The notes: generated by a model not told the origin, from the letters alone. A stretch of DNA of 64,000 nucleotides from Streptomyces sp. NBC_01431 (GCF_036231355.1 NZ_CP109496.1:7502001-7566000); one strand, 5' to 3'. Counted from the first letter of the stretch, positions 1-9,247 are shown. Program-made: numbers and translations.

Positions 1-555
1 GGCGGTCGCGTTCGCGAGGTTGTCGGGGCCGCCCGCGGCACCGCCTCCCGGTGCCTGGGTGAGGTGGTTACCCCGGCCCGACTGGTCGTAGACGATCGTG
101 ATCAGGCAGCTGGTCCCGGCGCAGAAGGAGTCCTGCGCGGCGGCGTTGGCATACCCGCCCGCGCTCAGGACGCCGATGTCCCGGGTGGTGTTGTCCGAGG
201 AGCGCCGGACCTGGTAGAGCGGCCCGTTGTACGCGGCGTACAACGCGCGCGTCGTGCTGTGCGCCGCGACACAGGGTGTGGCGCCTGCCGCGTAGATGTC
301 ACACGGCCCTGATGTGGCCGCGCGGGCCGGGCCGGCCGTGGCCGTGGCACCGGCCAGCCCGCCGACGACCAGCGCGGCCGCGGCCCCCGCCAGGGCGAAC
401 GTCTTCAGCCGAGAGCGTGGCGAGCGCACCGGTGGAGGGACATGTGCCCGATCCGGCAGCTTGTCCGGGCCGCCACGGCGCCGTAACGCTGCGAGCAGCC
501 GTTGGACGCCACCGCGCCCGGACAGCATGTGGTGACTTGTACGTGGGGTTCCCAT
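1..555 (-). CDS. Secreted GH54-like alpha-L-arabinofuranosidase (AbfB type), 5' part only
   Basis: The gene runs off the left edge, so only the first 185 codons are present. The start at 555 has an AGGGAG ribosome site just upstream. Residues 1-80 hold a long basic N-region and an Ala-rich hydrophobic stretch ending near ARA, a signal peptide. The mature part begins with PCDIYAAG and continues with ALYAAYNGPLYQVRR, GGYANAAAQDSFC and IVYDQSGRGNHLTQAP, which match the start of the AbfB (GH54) catalytic domain. That family removes L-arabinofuranose side chains from arabinoxylan or arabinan outside the cell. The catalytic residues lie beyond the window, so activity cannot be judged. Confidence 0.8.
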   Translation of the reverse strand, partial: MGTPRTSHHMLSGRGGVQRLLAALRRRGGPDKLPDRAHVPPPVRSPRSRLKTFALAGAAAALVVGGLAGATATAGPARAATSGPCDIYAAGATPCVAAHSTTRALYAAYNGPLYQVRRSSDNTTRDIGVLSAGGYANAAAQDSFCAGTSCLITIVYDQSGRGNHLTQAPGGGAAGGPDNLANATA

Positions 556-1357
556 CCCATCTCCCTACCGTGCAGGCGTGACCCAGTCAGGTTGTGCTGA
601 TGGCGCCATTGATGCGGCAGCGCATGAACGCGCCGTGATTGCAGTGGGATTGCAGAGAGGTTTCGGGAGGAGACGGTGCTCCCGATTCCGCGGAGCTGTC
701 AAGGGTTTGGGAGCCCACTGTTGCGGACGTTCGCGGAATCGGTTCGATGGCTGATTCCCCCGGAACGGGGGCAATCGACGCACCATGCCGGTCCGGTACA
801 GCGGCGGTCGAGCGGCGGCGTGGTGGGTCGCGCGGAGTGCGTTCGAGGGTCCCGCCCATGTCACCCCGGCGAACCTGTCGGCAGTACGCTGACCAGGTAC
901 GCAGCCTCCAAACACCGCTGATCTGAGACCAGTTCGGAGCACGTTCACCGAAGTGGCGTGCCTGGCCCGCTCGTTGGCGTCGTCTTCGCTCAGCGGTACG
1001 TCATTGACCCCGTACCCCGCCGGTCGTACCATCCAGTCGAAGCGCTTGCATGGAATCGGTTCGCTTCACACTTTGCGGTGGTGCGTGAGACGCGGAACTC
1101 ATGACGCTGACCGTTGGTGTGACGTCGTTTCCCGCGCACTCATGACACCCGGTCACCTCTTGTCGGGTCGGGCGCACCACGGCCGGCGAGCAGGCCACCC
1201 CTCTGGCGCCGGTGAGTGCTGGAGCGCCGGCCCAGCGCCATTCGCGAAACAGGTGGCCGGCGTTCTGTGATGCCGTAGGCGCGGCCCGCCCCCGCGGACC
1301 TATCGACCGCACTGCCACAGCGAAGTGGAGCCGCGGCCGTCAGGAATCTCGCGGACA
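556..1357. other. Gene-free stretch between GH54 and GntR genes
   Basis: About 800 bases without a convincing gene. Open frames here lack family resemblance and ribosome sites. The stretch holds operator-like sequences at 734-747 and 1037-1064, described separately, and presumably the GH54 promoter. Confidence 0.5.
1037..1064. promoter_or_regulatory. Candidate LacI-family operators upstream of the GH54 gene
   Basis: TCGAAGCGCTTGCA (1037-1050) matches 12 of 14 bases of the perfect palindrome TCGAAGCGCTTCGA at 40341. Directly after it, TGGAATCGGTTCGC (1051-1064) matches 11 of 14 bases of the TCGAACCGGTTCGA operator near 8000. The core GGAATCGGTTCG recurs exactly at 735-746. Together these suggest control of the arabinofuranosidase by LacI-type repressors. 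The sites are 180-510 bases upstream of the start codon, so the link is inference. Confidence 0.35.
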
Positions 1358-2188
1358 TCAGCCAAAGACGCGCTGCTGAATTCTCTTGCGATAGTCCTCA
1401 AGGGTGTTGTCGATGTGGGTGGCGGCCGCGAGGACTGCGTCCTCGGGGCGGCCGTCCTTGATGGCGTGGAAGATCGCGTCGTGTTCCTCGATGGCGGCCG
1501 CCCCGTGCCCGCCCAGCGTGCCGCGCAGTGCGATGACGCCCGACTGGCTCTGCAATCGCCGCGCCTCCTGCACCGCCACGGACAGGAAGGCGTTGTGAGC
1601 CGCGGCGGCGATACCGGTGTGGAAGGCGTCGTCACCCTGCTCGAACAGCTCGACGTCGCCGGACTCGAAGGCGCGGCGGCAGGTGTCGGCCGCCTTCTCG
1701 ATGGCGCGCAGCTCGACGGGGGTGGCCCGGACCGAGGCCAGTCGGCTCGCCTCGGTCTCCTGGACTCTGCGGAACTCGAAGAGCATGAAGAGATGGTCGA
1801 GGTTGGTCGGCAGGAAGAATCCGCCGAATCGCCCCGAACCCAGCATGCCGGGGTCGTCGGCGACGTAGAGCCCCCGGCCCTTCTGCGCGCGGACCCGGCC
1901 GAGCGCAGAAAGGATCTTGACGCCTTCACGGACCACGGTGCGGCTCGTTCCGAGCCGCCCGGCAAGCTCCAGCTCCGTGGGCAGACGGTCGCCAGGCCGC
2001 AGATCCATGGACGCGATGAGTTCGAGCAGTTGCTCCGCTGCCACCTCGTACCCGGGTCGGTACGGAGCCTCCTCCGCGCTGCCGCCCGCCGGTCCTCTCA
2101 CTGTGCCCGTCACGGAAGCCTCGCTTCTCCGTTGTTCTCGCTCGCTATGGATCTGATACATCCTCCCGCCGAGTTCGACAACGAACAA
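1358..2188 (-). CDS. GntR-family transcriptional regulator, FadR/FCD subfamily
   Basis: A 276-aa protein with an N-terminal winged helix-turn-helix at about residues 45-108 (DRLPTELELAGRLGTSRTVV) and an all-helical FCD ligand domain at about 125-265, including FHTGIAAAAHN and EEHDAIFHAI, the His positions that often bind a metal ion. FCD regulators usually sense sugar acids or other small organic acids. It is divergent from the ABC operon starting at 2546 and probably controls it. An alternative start is Met10 at 2161. The ligand cannot be read from the sequence. Confidence 0.85.
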   Translation of the reverse strand: MFVVELGGRMYQIHSEREQRRSEASVTGTVRGPAGGSAEEAPYRPGYEVAAEQLLELIASMDLRPGDRLPTELELAGRLGTSRTVVREGVKILSALGRVRAQKGRGLYVADDPGMLGSGRFGGFFLPTNLDHLFMLFEFRRVQETEASRLASVRATPVELRAIEKAADTCRRAFESGDVELFEQGDDAFHTGIAAAAHNAFLSVAVQEARRLQSQSGVIALRGTLGGHGAAAIEEHDAIFHAIKDGRPEDAVLAAATHIDNTLEDYRKRIQQRVFG

Positions 2189-2545
2189 GGGGCCGGGAAA
2201 ATAAGCCTGTACATCTCCGAGAGGGCGAGGAGCGCGTGCGACGACGCGGGTGCCTTCGGCGGCTGCGACGCTGGGCCTTGAGGGTCGGCGTCACCCTGTC
2301 GCCTGTCGGCATAGAGCGAATAAATGGGGCGAAGTTTCGGCCGGGATCGCTGGATCCCGACGGAAATAGGTGTGCTCATCCTCTTGACCCGGCCAGTGGG
2401 TCGGGAGCCTAATTACCGCCGAGAGGCCCGTACTCCCGTCGTCGGCAAGGACGTTGACGGATCAGGCCATGTGTATGACTCATCCCAGGCTGCCCCTCAC
2501 CTGCTGCCCCCTGCCGGTGGACACACAACGGAGCGGAGAAGGCTC
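2189..2545. promoter_or_regulatory. Divergent promoter region between GntR gene and ABC operon
   Basis: 357 bases that must hold both promoters. An 18-bp inverted repeat, CGGGATC-GCTG-GATCCCG (2342-2359), is a candidate operator for the adjacent GntR protein. A possible -35 TTGACC (2384-2389) is followed 18 bases later by CCTAAT (2408-2413). Both calls are tentative; no classic FadR half-site was found. Confidence 0.35.
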
Positions 2546-3928
2546 ATGGTGAAAACGGCCGGCACCGCCGGCGGCGCGAACGGACAGGGCAGCCGCCGTG
2601 TCCGGGGCGCCGTGGTGGCCTCCTGCACCGTGCTGACCCTGGTGACCGCCGCAGCCTGTACGAGCGGCAGCGCGATCAATGGAAAGACCACCACGAAGGA
2701 CGGCTTCAGACAGGTCGCTCAGGACAGCGGCGGCGCGCTGACCGTGTGGGTGGACTCGACCCGGCTGGCCGCGGCGAAGCTGTACCAGAAGCAGAACCCC
2801 GGGGTGAAGATGGACATCGTCACCTACGACGGAGACGCCAACGGGTCCCATTACCTACAGACCAAGGTCCAGCTCTTCAACCGCACCGGCAAGGGCTGGC
2901 CCGACGTGGTCTTCAGCTCGCAGAACAACGAAGTCACCTGGGCGGTCCAGGCCGGCTTCACCGCCCCGCTCAACAAGGGCCTGGTCCCCGCCTCGACCCT
3001 TGGCAAGTTCGCCTCCGGTGCCAACGACGTGTGCACCGTCGGCGGCACGCTCTACTGCCTGCGCAACGACCTCTCGCAAGGCGTCCTCTGGTACAACAAA
3101 AAGCTGCTGGACAAGTTCGGCTACCAACTGCCCACCACCTGGGAGCAGTACGCCGCCCTCGGCAAGAAGGTCGCCTCCGAACACCCCGGCTACCTGGTGG
3201 GCGACGCGGGCGACTCCTTCGCACCGGAGATCTACCTGTGGGCGAGCAAGTGCGGTGCCAATCGGATCACCGGCCCCAAAGCCGTCTCCGTGAACACCAC
3301 CAGCACCGACTGCACCAAGATGGCCGAGCTCATGGACGGCCTGATCACGAACAAGTCGATGTCGACCAGCGGCGTCTTCAGTACCGACTTCGGCAAGAAC
3401 AAGGCCGACAAGGTGCTGCTCATGCCCGGCCCGGCCTGGTTCGGCGGCGCCCTGTTCAGGGACACCTTCAAGATTCCCGCCGGTCAGATCGCCGCAGCCC
3501 CGGCGCCGCAGTGGAAGGACGACTCCAGCCCGGCCACCGGCAACGTGGGCGGCGGTACCTGGCTGCTGTCCGCCCACTCGGCGCACATCAAGGCCGCCAC
3601 CCACTTCCTGACCTGGGTCACCACCTCCGACGACTACCAGGGCAAGGTCGCTCCCGGGTATCCCGCCTACGCCCCGGCCGCCGCCACCTGGCTGGCCGCC
3701 CAGAAGTCCCAGGGCTACTACGCCGACGACATCACCAAGCCACTCCAGGACGCTGCCACGCAGGTCTGGCCGGGCTGGGGCTCCGGCCAGTTCAGCCAGG
3801 AGGCCATCTGGGCGTCCACCGTCAAGCCCGGTCTGACCGCCGGAAAGACGATCGTCTCCCTGCTCCCCGCCTGGCAGGACGCCATCGGGAAGTACGCCCA
3901 GGCCGACGGATACAAGGTCTCCAAGTGA
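2546..3928 (+). CDS. Sugar ABC transporter substrate-binding lipoprotein (CUT1)
   Basis: A 460-aa lipoprotein. The ATG at 2546, preceded by GGAGCGGAGAAGG, is preferred over the upstream in-frame ATG at 2324 because it puts the basic N-region and lipobox correctly: hydrophobic residues 21-37, then AAAC with the lipidated Cys38. The rest is an extracellular solute-binding protein of the MalE-like family 1 type (LTVWVDSTRLAAAKLYQKQNPGV and a C-terminal WASTVKPGL segment). It would capture an oligosaccharide at the cell surface and hand it to the two permeases that follow without a gap. No ATPase gene is present, which is normal for Streptomyces, where MsiK serves many CUT1 systems. Confidence 0.88.
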   Translation: MVKTAGTAGGANGQGSRRVRGAVVASCTVLTLVTAAACTSGSAINGKTTTKDGFRQVAQDSGGALTVWVDSTRLAAAKLYQKQNPGVKMDIVTYDGDANGSHYLQTKVQLFNRTGKGWPDVVFSSQNNEVTWAVQAGFTAPLNKGLVPASTLGKFASGANDVCTVGGTLYCLRNDLSQGVLWYNKKLLDKFGYQLPTTWEQYAALGKKVASEHPGYLVGDAGDSFAPEIYLWASKCGANRITGPKAVSVNTTSTDCTKMAELMDGLITNKSMSTSGVFSTDFGKNKADKVLLMPGPAWFGGALFRDTFKIPAGQIAAAPAPQWKDDSSPATGNVGGGTWLLSAHSAHIKAATHFLTWVTTSDDYQGKVAPGYPAYAPAAATWLAAQKSQGYYADDITKPLQDAATQVWPGWGSGQFSQEAIWASTVKPGLTAGKTIVSLLPAWQDAIGKYAQADGYKVSK

Positions 3929-4839
3929 CGACGCCCACGCGCACAATCGGCTTCGCCGGAGACCGTGTGGGCAGCGCTCCCCGACGAAGCCGGACCACCT
4001 GCCTCTTCGTCGCCGGATACGTCGTCCTGCTGGCCGCGTTCGGGGTGGTTCCCACCGGCTACGCCATCTACTTCGCCTTCACCACCGCGGACGGCGCCTT
4101 CACCGGGTTCGACAACTTCGCCACCACCGCACAGGACTTCCGCTTCCTGCCTGCCGTCGAACACATCGCCCTCTACCTGGTGTTCTGGCTCGCCCTGCTC
4201 GTGATCCTGGTCGTCGCCCTGGCACTGCTGCTGCACCGGCTGGCCTCACACGGCACGCGCAGGGCTCTGCGGTTCCTCTTCTACGTCCCCGGCGCACTGG
4301 CGGGCGCGGCAAGCGTGATGATCTGGCTGTTCATGCTCGACCCCACCGTGAGCCCGGTCGCCTTCCTGCTGCGCCGGCTCGGCTACGCCACCTTCGGCGA
4401 GGTCATCGCACCCGGCCACCTGCCACTGCTCTTCGCCCTCATCGCCTTTTGGACCGGAGCGGGCGGCTGGATCGTGGTGATGTACGGGGCGCTCAACAAC
4501 ATCCCCACCGAGGTACTGGAAGCCGCCCGGATCGACGGCGCCGGTGCGTGGCACACCGCCTGGCACATCCAAGTGCCGATGCTGCGCAAGTGGATCGTCT
4601 ACATGGTGATCCTGGCCTTCGCGGGCGGCACCCAGCTGTTCGTCGAGCCGCAGCTGTTGTCCCAGGCCAGCGTGGGCGTGGCCGGCCGGGACTACTCGCC
4701 CAACCAGCTCTCGTACGACTTCGCCTTCCAGATGAACAACGTCAACGGCGCCGCCGCCATCTCCGTCGAGCTCCTGGTCGTCGGGCTTGTGGTCGCCACG
4801 GTCTTCGTCGCACGGTCGGGGTTCTTCGATGCCGAATGA
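3925..4839 (+). CDS. Sugar ABC transporter permease, MalF-like
   Basis: A 304-aa inner-membrane protein. I chose the GTG at 3925, which overlaps the stop of the lipoprotein gene (GTGA), giving translational coupling. Six predicted membrane spans begin at FVAGYVVLLAAFGVV. The cytoplasmic EAA loop reads EAARIDGAGAW, the site that docks the ATPase. It pairs with the permease at 4829 to form the channel of the importer. Confidence 0.85.
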   Translation: MTTPTRTIGFAGDRVGSAPRRSRTTCLFVAGYVVLLAAFGVVPTGYAIYFAFTTADGAFTGFDNFATTAQDFRFLPAVEHIALYLVFWLALLVILVVALALLLHRLASHGTRRALRFLFYVPGALAGAASVMIWLFMLDPTVSPVAFLLRRLGYATFGEVIAPGHLPLLFALIAFWTGAGGWIVVMYGALNNIPTEVLEAARIDGAGAWHTAWHIQVPMLRKWIVYMVILAFAGGTQLFVEPQLLSQASVGVAGRDYSPNQLSYDFAFQMNNVNGAAAISVELLVVGLVVATVFVARSGFFDAE

Positions 4840-5797
4840 CATCAGGCCGTACGCCACCGTCAGGCCCTCCGTCACCCCCGTACCAACACCTGAGTCGCGG
4901 GGCCCGATGACCCGCCGCCGAGCACGCCCGGTCCGCAGGCCGGCGGGTCCGCGGCTGCTCATCGCGGTGGTGCTCGCCCTGTTCCTGCTGTTCTTCGTGC
5001 TGCCGTTGCTGTGGCTCGTGCTGGCCGCCACCAAATCGGACGAGCAGCTGGTGCACGGCAATCCGCTGTCCTTCGGCTCCTGGCACGCGCTGCGCGCCAA
5101 CTGGGCAGCGCTGACCGGCTTCCAGGACGATGTGCTCCTGCTGTGGTTGCGCAACTCCGCGCTCTACTCCGGCCTCGCCCTGGCCATCACCCTGTGCGTC
5201 GCCGTGCCCGCCGGCTACGCCATGGCGATGACCGAGTTCCGGGGCCGGCGCGTGCTGCTGATCGCCACGCTCATCGTGATGCTGATGCCGACCGCCACCC
5301 TGGTGGTGCCACTGTTCCTCGAAGTCAACGCGGTCCATCTGATCGGGTCCATGTGGTCGGTCATCCTGCCGTACTCGTTCTACCCGTTCGGCGTCTACCT
5401 GACCTTCATCTACTTCAGCACCGCCGTCCCCAAGGACCTGCTCGCCGCGGCACGCATCGACGGGTGCTCGGAGTTCGGGGTCTTCCGGCACGTCGCGCTG
5501 CCGCTCGCCACCCCGGTCGTGGCACTGGTCGGCTTCTTCAGCTTCGTCGCCAACTGGACCAACTACTTCCTGCCCTACGTGATGCTCCCCGAGAGCGACC
5601 AGATGCCCGTGCAGGTCGGCCTCGGCACCCTCCTCGACAGCGTGCCCTCCTTCAACCCGACCGTCGGCGCGCTCGCGGTCGAGCGTCCCCAACTGGCCCT
5701 GGCCACACTGGTGGCGATCATCCCGGTCCTGGTGGTGTTCCTCTTCTCCCAGCGCTTCCTGATCGCCGGAATGCTCGCCGGGTCCACGAAGTCCTGA
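4829..5797 (+). CDS. Sugar ABC transporter permease, MalG-like
   Basis: A 322-aa permease whose ATG at 4829 overlaps the end of the preceding gene by 11 bases. An upstream ATG (4787) and a downstream one (4907) are also possible, because the first 25 residues are unconserved. Hydrophobic spans start at LLIAVVLALFLLFFVLPLLW. The EAA loop is AAARIDGCSEF. It completes the CUT1 importer with the genes at 2546 and 3925. Confidence 0.85.
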   Translation: MPNDIRPYATVRPSVTPVPTPESRGPMTRRRARPVRRPAGPRLLIAVVLALFLLFFVLPLLWLVLAATKSDEQLVHGNPLSFGSWHALRANWAALTGFQDDVLLLWLRNSALYSGLALAITLCVAVPAGYAMAMTEFRGRRVLLIATLIVMLMPTATLVVPLFLEVNAVHLIGSMWSVILPYSFYPFGVYLTFIYFSTAVPKDLLAAARIDGCSEFGVFRHVALPLATPVVALVGFFSFVANWTNYFLPYVMLPESDQMPVQVGLGTLLDSVPSFNPTVGALAVERPQLALATLVAIIPVLVVFLFSQRFLIAGMLAGSTKS

Positions 5798-5875
5798 GCC
5801 ACCAGGTCGTGGTCCGCCCGGCCTCGTGCCCGCCGCCGTCTTCCCTGCCGCAGCGCCGCCGAAGGAGACCTCCGC

Positions 5876-7840
5876 ATGTCCCACACCCCTGCCGAAACGG
5901 GGCCGCCACCGTCGATTCCCGCTGTCACGGCCTCGGTTCCGCTGCTGGAGCCACCGGGCTGGGCCATCGCGCAGCGAGACCTGTTCGACCTCCTCGACCA
6001 CGCTTGGCGGCGGTTCGCGAAGGACTTCACCGGCGAGGACGGCCGGCTGAACTACAGCGGCGCGCTGACCTCGCGTGACGGCGTGGACGACTTCTACGAA
6101 GTCTTCTTCAACTGGCCGCAGCTCTACCTGCTCGGCGGCGCGGACGATCTGCTGGCGGCCGCCGAGCGCCACTGGGAAGGCGTCACCCGGCAGTTGACCG
6201 AGCTGGGCATGCTCCACGCCGAGTACGAACGGGGTTACGACTGGTTCCACCAGGGCGAGAGCCTGCTGCTGCTCTACTTCCTGTCGATGGCCGCCCCCGA
6301 GCGCTGGTCGGAGCGCGCCCTGCGGTTCGCCGACCTCTACGTCGATCCGGCCCACGGCAACTACGACCCCCAGCACCGCGTCATCCGACGCCCGCACAAC
6401 GGAAGCGACCCCCAGCGGGAAGGCCTGTCCGACGGCGAGGCCTACCCGTGGCTGCCCGAGGAAGCCCGGATGTACGGATTCCCGCTCGACTGGACGCTCC
6501 CGGAAGGCACACCCGAACCCGAGCTGTCCCAGGACCCGCGTCTAGGCGAGGAGATGCGCCGCAGGATCGGCAGCGGCGACACCGCGGTCAACCTCGCCGC
6601 GGCCGGACTGGTCCTCAACGCCTGGATCCTGTCCGGCGAGGAGCGCTACCGCACTTGGATCATCGACTACGTCGGCGCCTGGCGGGAGCGTGCGGCAGCC
6701 AACGACGGGATCATTCCGGACAACGTCGGCACCGACGGCGAAGTCGGCAGCCAACTGGACGGCCGCTGGTACGGCGGGCACTACGGCTGGAGCTGGCCCC
6801 ACGGCTGGTACAGCGTCGGCCAAGCCGCCCTGGTGGCGGCCCTGGCGGCCGTCGCCGCGACCGGCGACGAAGGCTTCCTCGACATGGTCCGTCCGGCCCT
6901 GGACACCGTCCTCGCCCACGGCAGGACCATGACCTTCAACGAGTCCGACTCCAGCCTGCGTTCGAGGTGGAGCGCCCAGCTCGCCGAAGACGTGGACACT
7001 CCCACCCTGCACGTGCCCTTCCGGCACAGCGACCGCGGCTGGTTCGACTTCAACCCGCCGCTGACCGCCGTCCCCACAGCGCTGTGGCACCACAGCGCGT
7101 CCGAGACGGACCGGCAGCGCCTGGAACGGATGCGCGAGGCCGGCGGCATCGACTGGCGTACGGTGCGCCCGTTCCGTACGAAGGAGGAGGCGGGGCACGA
7201 GGAGCCCTGGTTCGCCTTCCTGGCCGGCGACAACCCCGGCTACCCGGGACGGATCCTGGCCGCCGCGCAGGCCCAGGTGCGCCACCGCCTCGCGCGGATG
7301 GAGCGCTACCGCGACCTGGACGTCCCCGAGGAGGACATCCACCTGTGGCAGCAGTCCAACCCGGTGGTCACCGAGGCCCTGGTCCAGCTCACTTGGGGCG
7401 GACCACAGGTTATCTACAACGGCGGCCTCCAGCAGGCCCGCCTCCGTCACTACGACGCCCACACCGGTCGCCCCGGCCTCCCGCCGTCAGTAGCCGCACT
7501 GGTCACGGCCATCGACCCCGCCGCGACCACCGTCGAACTGGTCAACCTCGACCCCCGCACCGCACGCGCCGTCATCGTGCAAGCCGGTGCCTGTGCCGAA
7601 CACACCATCAGGGACGTGCGGTACACCGTCTGTCAGGATCCCTCCTGGATCGGCGACCTGTACGACTACGGCCACCGCGAACCGACCGTCACCGAGGCCA
7701 CGGTGACCGTCGACGGCACCTGGATCAGCGTCGAGCTCCCGCCGTCCACCAGGATCCGGCTGACCCTGGAACTGACGCTCCGCACCCGCACCCCCTCCTA
7801 CCGCACCCCCTTCGACACCACCGAGGGCGACGCTTCGTGA
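5876..7840 (+). CDS. Unrecognised 654-aa protein of the ABC operon, possible (alpha/alpha)6 carbohydrate enzyme
   Basis: I do not recognise the family with certainty. The start at 5876 has AAGGAGACC six bases upstream. There is no signal peptide or membrane span, so it is cytoplasmic. The first 450 residues contain repeated helix pairs rich in aromatic and acidic residues (YNWFHQGE-like GYDWFHQGESLLLLY, DGRWYGGHYGWSWPHGW, FRHSDRGWFDFNPP), as in six-hairpin glycosidases and lyases. The last 180 residues look like a beta domain. Its place as last gene of a sugar ABC operon, 78 bases after the permease, suggests it processes the imported saccharide. Function is inference only. Confidence 0.6.
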   Translation: MSHTPAETGPPPSIPAVTASVPLLEPPGWAIAQRDLFDLLDHAWRRFAKDFTGEDGRLNYSGALTSRDGVDDFYEVFFNWPQLYLLGGADDLLAAAERHWEGVTRQLTELGMLHAEYERGYDWFHQGESLLLLYFLSMAAPERWSERALRFADLYVDPAHGNYDPQHRVIRRPHNGSDPQREGLSDGEAYPWLPEEARMYGFPLDWTLPEGTPEPELSQDPRLGEEMRRRIGSGDTAVNLAAAGLVLNAWILSGEERYRTWIIDYVGAWRERAAANDGIIPDNVGTDGEVGSQLDGRWYGGHYGWSWPHGWYSVGQAALVAALAAVAATGDEGFLDMVRPALDTVLAHGRTMTFNESDSSLRSRWSAQLAEDVDTPTLHVPFRHSDRGWFDFNPPLTAVPTALWHHSASETDRQRLERMREAGGIDWRTVRPFRTKEEAGHEEPWFAFLAGDNPGYPGRILAAAQAQVRHRLARMERYRDLDVPEEDIHLWQQSNPVVTEALVQLTWGGPQVIYNGGLQQARLRHYDAHTGRPGLPPSVAALVTAIDPAATTVELVNLDPRTARAVIVQAGACAEHTIRDVRYTVCQDPSWIGDLYDYGHREPTVTEATVTVDGTWISVELPPSTRIRLTLELTLRTRTPSYRTPFDTTEGDAS

Positions 7841-7858
7841 GGAGCTGGGAAACCTCCG

Positions 7859-7872
7859 TCGAACCGGTTCGA
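7859..7872. promoter_or_regulatory. LacI operator O1, TCGAACCGGTTCGA
   Basis: A perfect 14-bp palindrome just after the stop of the preceding gene and 236 bases before the lacI start. The central CCGG with flanking GAA/TTC is the usual LacI/GalR layout. It is the upstream member of a set of three. Confidence 0.8.
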
Positions 7873-7964
7873 GGAAGTTAGCACCGGGACAACCGGCCAG
7901 CAATACCCGCGGCGTGGGGTTCTCGCGCGTCGATTTCCGTGCTCGGGAAAGTGTGCGCGGGGTA

Positions 7965-7993
7965 TTGACAGTCGTAGAGGTCGTTTCTACGTT
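7965..7993 (+). promoter_or_regulatory. Probable promoter of the LacI/ABC/glycosidase unit
   Basis: TTGACA (7965-7970), a 17-base spacer, then TACGTT (7988-7993). The operator at 8001-8014 starts seven bases later, over the expected transcription start, so bound repressor would block initiation. Confidence 0.6.
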
Positions 7994-8000
7994 CCTTCAT

Positions 8001-8014
8001 GCGAACCGGTTCGA
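8001..8014. promoter_or_regulatory. LacI operator O2, GCGAACCGGTTCGA
   Basis: Thirteen of 14 bases equal the palindromes at 7859 and 8082. It lies immediately downstream of the -10 element, the strongest repression position of the three. Confidence 0.8.
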
Positions 8015-8081
8015 CAGCCGGGCCTCGCTCGTCCCGCAAACCGCACCCTCACGACCGGTGGACGTTCCCTCCTTCGAGGTG

Positions 8082-8095
8082 TCGAACCGGTTCGA
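8082..8095. promoter_or_regulatory. LacI operator O3, TCGAACCGGTTCGA
   Basis: A perfect palindrome ending 13 bases before the lacI GTG and next to its ribosome site AAGGAG. Spacing from O2 is 81 bp and from O1 223 bp, suited to looping by a tetramer or two dimers. Confidence 0.8.
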
Positions 8096-8108
8096 GCAAG
8101 GAGTCGTC

Positions 8109-9155
8109 GTGAACATCGGTGAGATCGCCCGGCGAGCCGGTGTCTCGCGCTCCACCGTCTCCTACGCGCTGAGCGGCAAGCGTCCGGTGTCGGACGACAC
8201 GCGCCGGAAGATCCAGGAGGTCATCGACGAGTTGGGCTACCGCCCGAACGCCAGCGCGCGAGCCCTGGCCAACGGCCGGACCAGCACGATCGGCCTGGTG
8301 TTCCCGCCGGCCGGCAACCACTACACGGGCATGCAGTTGGACTTCATCGGCAGTGTGGTGGAGGCCGCCGCGGCATACGACTACGACGTACTGCTGTCAC
8401 CGAGCGGTGTGGACACCGACCGCTCGTTTCAGCGGCTGCTGGGGGAGCGGCGCGTCGACGGGGCGATCTTGATGGAGATCAGGCTGGTGGACGACCGGGT
8501 GGATCACCTGGCCGCGCTCGACTTCCCCTCCGTCGCCATCGGCCGCACCGCCGATCCCGAAAGCGGCTGGTGGGTCGGCCTGGACCACACCGCGCTGGCG
8601 GCCGCGTGCGTCCACCACCTGGCGGATCTCGGCCACCGCAGGGTCGCCTTCGTCAACCGGCCCGAGCAGTTGCTGCAAGCCGGGTACGAATCCGCGCACC
8701 GGGGTCTTGACGGCTTCACCAAGGCCGCGGCCGAGCGCGGGCTGACGGTGCGCACGTACTGCTGCGGGGACGACGCCGCCTCCGGCCAGGCATGCCTGGA
8801 ACGGATCCTGCACGACGACCCGGCCACCACGGCACTGGTCACCCTGAACGAGGCCGCGCTGGGCGGTCTCTACCGGGGGCTCGCCCAGGCCGGCCGCCAT
8901 GTGCCGCGCGACTTCTCCGTCACCGGAGTCGTGGCCGCCCGATGGGCGGAGACGGTGACCCCCCAGCTCACCGCGGCGGACGTACCGGCGGCGGAGATGG
9001 GCAGGCACGCCGTCGACCTGCTCGTTGAGCGGCTCGGCCGCCCCGGCACGCCGCCCCGCCACCACCTCCTGGCGCCGCCGATCTCTCTGCGGGCGAGTAC
9101 GGGACCCGCGGGAAACCCGCACATCGCGGGCGACGGGACCGACACCACGTCCTGA
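8109..9155 (+). CDS. LacI-family transcriptional repressor, autoregulated
   Basis: 348 aa from the GTG at 8109, which has AAGGAG seven bases upstream. The longer frame from 7914 would translate through the operators. Residues 2-22 (NIGEIARRAGVSRSTVSYAL) form the helix-turn-helix, followed by the hinge helix (RPNASARALANG) and a periplasmic-binding-protein-like sugar-sensing domain. Three operators just upstream indicate autoregulation and control of the downstream transporter genes, with an imported sugar as the likely inducer. Confidence 0.88.
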   Translation: MNIGEIARRAGVSRSTVSYALSGKRPVSDDTRRKIQEVIDELGYRPNASARALANGRTSTIGLVFPPAGNHYTGMQLDFIGSVVEAAAAYDYDVLLSPSGVDTDRSFQRLLGERRVDGAILMEIRLVDDRVDHLAALDFPSVAIGRTADPESGWWVGLDHTALAAACVHHLADLGHRRVAFVNRPEQLLQAGYESAHRGLDGFTKAAAERGLTVRTYCCGDDAASGQACLERILHDDPATTALVTLNEAALGGLYRGLAQAGRHVPRDFSVTGVVAARWAETVTPQLTAADVPAAEMGRHAVDLLVERLGRPGTPPRHHLLAPPISLRASTGPAGNPHIAGDGTDTTS

Positions 9156-9247
9156 CCGTATCCACGCGCACCTCCTCACATCACCGGTCGCACCGAACCG
9201 TGCGGCAGGGCCGTTCGCCACGCCGCCCTCTCCTCATCACCCATGCT

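Noticed and set aside
2324-2545. N-terminal extension of the binding lipoprotein
   Set aside because: It would bury the signal peptide and lipobox; the ATG at 2546 has the better ribosome site.
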